Of a stretch of 64,000 nucleotides of DNA, positions 59,801 to 64,000 are shown in pieces. Location of the stretch: positions 124,001 through 188,000 of the forward strand of contig JAENRP010000048.1 in NCBI GenBank assembly GCA_024741835.1, in the 5' to 3' direction. The notes beneath the pieces are model-generated. The model saw only the letters and a program-made list of their open reading frames with translations. It made no database searches and had not been told where the DNA came from. The DNA is from Diplocarpon mali (lineage: Eukaryota > Ascomycota > Leotiomycetes > Helotiales > Drepanopezizaceae). Positions within the stretch are counted from its first letter, which is position 1, and each line of letters opens with the position of its first letter. The position numbers were made by a program, and so were the translations under genes.

Positions 59801-60130
59801 ATAGCTTTAGTAGCCTATCGTTAATCGATACTTTATTATTAGCAGCTAGAAAGGACTAGTAATAGCAGTTCGAGGTTTTGCCATTTTCTAATTGCAAGCC
59901 TAGCTTAGGAGTCGTTTTTAGTAAAGCCGTAAGATCCATTTGCAATCCTAGCTTAAGAGTCGATTTCCTAGAAATAGCGAAATCCACTCGCAGTCTTAGC
60001 TTAAGAGTTATTATTAGCGAATTTGCAGAATCTACTTGCGATCCTAGCCTAAGAGTCATTTCTACTAAATTCACTTATAATCCTAGCTTAGGAGTTATCT
60101 TTAAGGACACTTTGCAATCTACCTATATGT
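56830..60130 (-). mobile_element. RIP-decayed Ty1/copia-like element
   Basis: Remnants are on the minus strand. The reverse transcriptase N-terminal block is at about 58260-58085 (KWVFIIKIYTDRTLKRYKAR, then DYFDIFAPIVR). The RT catalytic block is at about 57815-57767 (RKIKLLLYIDNIAIA, for YVDDI). The RNase H C-terminal block is at about 57010-56850 (KYIDITYYFIYN, ILTDRIVANGF). The order and motifs are those of Ty1/copia, not Ty3. Stops are frequent and the base changes look transitional. The 5' side, at 59890-60095, carries five copies of the palindromic motif. Boundaries are approximate; no LTR pair was found. Confidence 0.7.
59890..60095 (-). repeat. Five-copy array of the 23-bp palindromic motif, RIP-mutated
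   Basis: Copies start at 59890, 59938, 59986, 60034 and 60073 (spacing 48, 48, 48, 39). Read on the minus strand, the spacers match those of the Ty3 pol copies (TTCTGCAAATTCG against ATCTGCGAACTCG), so the whole 45-48 bp unit is shared. Differences are mainly C to T and G to A. Confidence 0.75.
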
Positions 60131-61730
60131 AACGACATAGAACCGCCAAAGTGCAAGATCAAGTATGGGAGTAAGAAGTAGTGCAAAAGGCGTATTCTAT
60201 AGGTCTAATACGAAGGAAACGAAGAAGTTAGAGAACCCTCCTTAGGGGAAAGCCCTTCTTCTTTATATATATAGCAGCTAGGAGCTCTATTGCCTACTTA
60301 CGTAATATTATATAAGAATATCCTTTTGCACCTTCAAGGTCGATTCGAGAAAACCCTATATCGAATCGAGATTGCGAAACCTTAGAATGCTATACTCCTA
60401 GGTAATTACACTAAGTGGAGGTACAGCTATTATACTACCTCCCCCCTTTGAGAACGCTTGCCTATAAGCGTTAATAGGTTATAATGATTTTTATATAGTA
60501 ATGTACTTAGCGCGTTATTATACAAATAGTACCGTTTTATATTTAGTTTAGCGCAAGTCGTATTATATACTTAAATTTGTTTTTCCTCTTATAGGATCTT
60601 CCTTCCTTAGTATAATAACTATATATAATCGCATAGGTCCTTTACTCCTACTACTATAGCGTAGGGCTAATGTATAGTAGTAGAAATAATTACTACTACT
60701 ACTAACTACTATAAGTAAGTTTGCCTTAATCCAGGGTCGAATCGCATCTAATACGCGTAGTGCTAATTCCCCTGCTGTTAGGCGCCTTTACAATAGCCTA
60801 CTGCGTTTATTATTGCTAATGCGTGCGGCGCCTTATATGCGATATTACGCATAAGTGCGAGTTTGAATCAGAGCGTAGTAAGAAGTGCTATTAGTGCTAA
60901 GAGTAGAAGGCGGAGTGCATTCTTATAAGTATCTCGAATCGAGTCTAAAGACTTGGTCGCGCTAATACTTATTTATAGCTTTCCTCCTATATTAATAAGG
61001 AGTTTATAGCACTATCCGCGGCCCTTAAGGAGTAGTAGGAGGAGGCTCCTTAGTAGCAAGAGGGGAACGACGACGATGATAATAAGGACGCATATACAGT
61101 TTTAGCAAAGAACCGCGAGATGCTCTGTCAGGAGGCGGTCTAGCGCGCCTGGATTCTTATCAACCTCCTGCTAGTAGCCAGCATAGAGGCTCTGACTAGC
61201 CGCTCCTAACTAAAGCGTGCTAGCCTTATAAAGCTCTACTCTATAGCTAAGGCTATAGTAAGCTAGCTAAAGGGGATCTAAGCGATAGTTGTTATAAGTT
61301 AAACTTAAATTAGTATCAAATCAATTGCTAACTTTCTAATAAGAGCGCAGTAACCTTATTAAGTCCTAGCTAGCAAGGTTAGAGTAATCCAGCCGAACTA
61401 TGCTAGGCCTCCTAAGGTCTATCGCTGCGTTAATAAAGCGGACCGCTATAGCAGCAGAGTCTCTTATAAAGGGAGGAGGGCTCGCAGTAGCAAGGGTAGC
61501 GTCGGGCGCAGCAGCTAATAGGGCGGCACCAGCAGCGGCAAGAGGAAGAGGTCAAGGTTATTCTAGGCAAGGGCGTATTTAAGAGGCGAGCTCTAGCTTT
61601 AGAACGGAGTTAGAGCTTGTCTCCTTAAGCGCAAAGGAGGAGGGGTCGGAGGAGTTATAAGGGGAAGAGGCAGTTGGCCTAATATTATTATTTTTTTATT
61701 TTTATTATTTTTCTCCTTTTTTTTTTTTTT
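60131..61730 (+). other. Decayed region with a Cys-containing remnant
   Basis: AT-rich at first, then from about 60830 more GC-rich with a plus-strand frame broken by stops that keeps several Cys codons (CEFESERSKKCY, then KAECILISISNR at 60855-60960) and an acidic run near 61065-61085. The spacing resembles Cys-rich domains that accompany fungal transposon relics, but I cannot name it. A 60-codon Ala/Arg-rich frame at 61400-61582 may be part of the same relic. Confidence 0.4.
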
Positions 61731-61779
61731 NNNNNNNNNNNNNNNNNNNNNNNNNNNNNNNNNNNNNNNNNNNNNNNNN
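61731..61779. other. Assembly gap (49 N) after a T-rich run
   Basis: Undetermined bases preceded by T-rich low-complexity sequence. Confidence 0.99.
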
Positions 61780-61789
61780 ATTTTTAGAT

Positions 61790-64000
61790 TTGTTTATTAA
61801 CCTATTTCGCATCTAGCCTATCATCTTCTAAGTGACTATAATTATTTATACTACTTTCCTAAGCCTTTAGCTAAGCTTATAAGTTCTAAGGTAGTCCTAG
61901 CTTTATAGGATTAGTCTAATAAAAGTCGCAAATCTTATATAAGAATCTTGCAAAATTTAAAGCGCGATACTAACTTGAATTAGGATTATAACTAATCCAT
62001 TTGACCTAGTACTCTAGCTTTCCTTAAGATAGGCGTACACTTAGTATCTTAGATACTTTATACTCTTCTTACTTAGCAATCTTTTCTATAATAGGCTAAG
62101 GTTATTCCTAACTTAGCAAAGGGTTCTATAGATCTTTGAATAGTAGCTTTAGCGTAAAGATATTATATATTATAGAACCTATAAGCAGCTTGATCTAATA
62201 TAAATTGCCTACCTTTTTAAGAACCTCGAAAGGATTATCCTATTAATTGGCCAGTTTCTTACTAAGGCGGTAGTTCTTAAGATTTTTTATTAAAAGGTAG
62301 ACTATATCTCTAGGTTTCTAATCAATCTCCCTTTAGTATTAATTTATAGACTTACGCATTTTCTCTTAAGCGCGTTCTATATTGCCTTTCGCTACTTCTT
62401 AAGCTGCGTATATCCTCTTTGCTATTAGCTTAGCTTTTGCCTAGTTTAATTTCTCTTATAAGCTAGACGTTTTTAAAGAGATCTAGTCCTAACTTATCTA
62501 AGGCGTAACTCTATACCTAAGCTAATACAGGATTATACTAATTGAAGCGTAAGGTAGAGTCGATTGCGTACAATCTATTAACAGAATCAGTTCACTTTAA
62601 TTATTTTAATAGTAATTAATAAAAGGCCTTAGCCTTAAATCAATATACTTATTTATAATCTCTATTTGGCTATCAGTCTCTTTATAATATACTATAGAGA
62701 GTTTAATTTTAATACTAATAATATAGTAGAACTCTTTCTAAAATAAGGAGACGAATTAGGGGCCTCGGTCTAAGGTAATTATCTCTAAAGTATGGCCGAA
62801 TCGATATATCTATTAAACGAATAATTGGGCAGTTCCTTAAGCGTCGATATCTTTTTAATAAGGAATTGTAATAGCGCTCTTACTAAGTCGGTTTATAAAA
62901 ACCAGGATTTGATTAAAACCGTACTTATTAGGAAGGAAATCCTTAAAATCCATATATAAGTACTGCATAAGATAATTAAGAATAGGAAGAGGCTGCAAAA
63001 GGCCTTATTATTTAATAGTCTTCGAATATGAGAATTGATAAAGTCTATAATTTGCAATAAATCTTTTATAATCCGAACCTATCTTGACCTAATAGTACTT
63101 AAGAGCAAGTAGCTAGTAGGTCTTTAAGCTACTAGGGTGCGCGCTTAAAGGTTGGTTATAAGCTTTTTAAATTAGATAAGTATATAAAGGAGTATTATAG
63201 CGTACGCAAAGATGCTCCTTAAAGCAAAGCAATCTATCTTTTAAAAAGTAGTTTTTAAGGAGGTCGGCGCGAATCTCTTAAAAGGATTCGCGGTTATTTT
63301 AATAAAGCTTCTTAATCAAATTAAAGGAATCCTTAAGTCGATTTAGGGTCGAATCGGGATTATCAGTTGATATTAAGGCAAGGGTGCCTTCAGCAGATTC
63401 GGCGAGAAATTTATCAGCCAGTTTAGTATTGATTTAAGGGTCCAATTGGGCTAGGGAAATCAGAACCTAAGATCGGCTATCTAGCTTCGCTTGCTTATAA
63501 ACTGGCATATCTTGCTCTTAGCAGCTAAGAATATCGGCCTTCCAGTTGTCTTTACTAAGAGTATATACGATTTGAAAATTAAAGTCGAATAGGAATTCTA
63601 TCTATTAGCACTATTTCGCAGTTAAAACCTTAGTAGTTATAAAGTACTCAAGGGAGCAGTGATCTAAGTAAATATCAACTCGCTCCTTAAGTAATATAAG
63701 CTTAGGTCTCTATTTATAGTAGGATTCAATAATAGCAAAGAGTTCTTTATTGTGTATTTCCCAATTAGGTTTATAGCTAAAGAGTATATGCGAATAGAAG
63801 CCAATTAGGTACTATTGCTTATTAGAGTATTGCTAAGAAAGTACTCTAGTAATAATACTATTAGAAGTATCAGTTTCCAGCTTTATAAGCAAGTTAGGGT
63901 CAAAATAGTAAATTCGCTAAATCAAGAGTAACTGCTTGCAAAGCTCTTTAAAAGCAATTCAGTACTCTTCTATCTAATTCTAAGGCACTATCGGTCGGGT
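61790..64000 (-). mobile_element. RIP-decayed Ty3/gypsy-like element, cut by window end
   Basis: Minus-strand remnants: RNase H at about 63850-63600 (WEIHNKELFAIIESY, then VDIYLDHCSLEYF), integrase core at about 62780-62480 (FVSLF, then TDSQIEIINKYIDLRLRPF), and a chromodomain-like tail at about 62080-61880 (SKILSVRLS, GKLEYQVKWISYNP). Descending coordinates thus give RNase H, integrase, chromodomain, as in chromoviruses. RT would lie beyond 64000. Stops are frequent, and no frame is open for long. Confidence 0.7.

Noticed and set aside
59878..60132. 84-codon plus-strand frame read as a gene
   Set aside because: It is the open phase of the RIP-mutated palindromic array; the homologous reading is on the minus strand.

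Overview
The window is nuclear DNA of a filamentous ascomycete (Pezizomycotina; which class is not decidable from sequence alone). Host genes have short GT-AG introns (mostly 44-160 nt) with CTRAY-type branch points, and the recognisable products are typical of this group: mitochondrial tyrosyl-tRNA synthetase, AzgA purine permease, Sip1-type raffinose synthase, DUF4048 and DUF3716 proteins. The last third is AT-rich retroelement DNA damaged almost only by C-to-T and G-to-A transitions, which is the signature of repeat-induced point mutation (RIP).

Layout. 1-42.6 kb is gene-bearing: an Arg/Ser-rich protein of unknown function (17/343-2408), MSH6 (2899-6741), a GH36 raffinose-synthase/alpha-galactosidase (minus, 7816-11059), mitochondrial TyrRS (11497-13430), a flavin monoamine oxidase (14270-15912), a PEBP-family protein (minus, 16718-17390), a DUF3716-like Cys-rich protein (minus, 21308-22591), a multi-pass membrane protein gene broken by two stops (minus, 23669-24870), an FMN-dependent 2-hydroxyacid oxidase with a possible peroxisomal signal (27700-28965), a DUF4048-like coiled-coil protein (minus, 29241-30851), a DNA-ligase-like protein that lacks the catalytic core (32098-33925), TIM22 (minus, 35500-36690) and AzgA (minus, 37411-39609). 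I rebuilt the exon joins by hand, checking splice sites, phase and protein-family continuity. The 36-41.6 kb part is GC-rich or low-complexity, with microsatellites, a 13-bp minisatellite and one of the four assembly gaps (the others lie near 7.5, 18.7 and 61.7 kb).

42.6-64 kb is a nest of retroelements. A complete Ty3/gypsy chromovirus-type element (43211-50246) has 235-bp LTRs, an ATAAC target duplication, a polypurine tract and a probable Tf1-like self-priming site. It is inserted in an older, much more decayed Ty3/gypsy-like element on the plus strand. Beyond that lie a decayed Ty1/copia element (minus, about 56.8-60.1 kb), a Cys-containing remnant, and part of another decayed Ty3/gypsy element (minus, 61.8 kb to the end).

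The host genes are housekeeping or metabolic genes and do not form an obvious pathway cluster. The most unusual signal is a 23-bp GC-rich interrupted palindrome, part of a 45-48 bp unit, found at least eleven times within the retroelement DNA: in gag and pol of the Ty3 element, in the decayed zone, and as a five-copy RIP-mutated array beside the copia element on the other strand.
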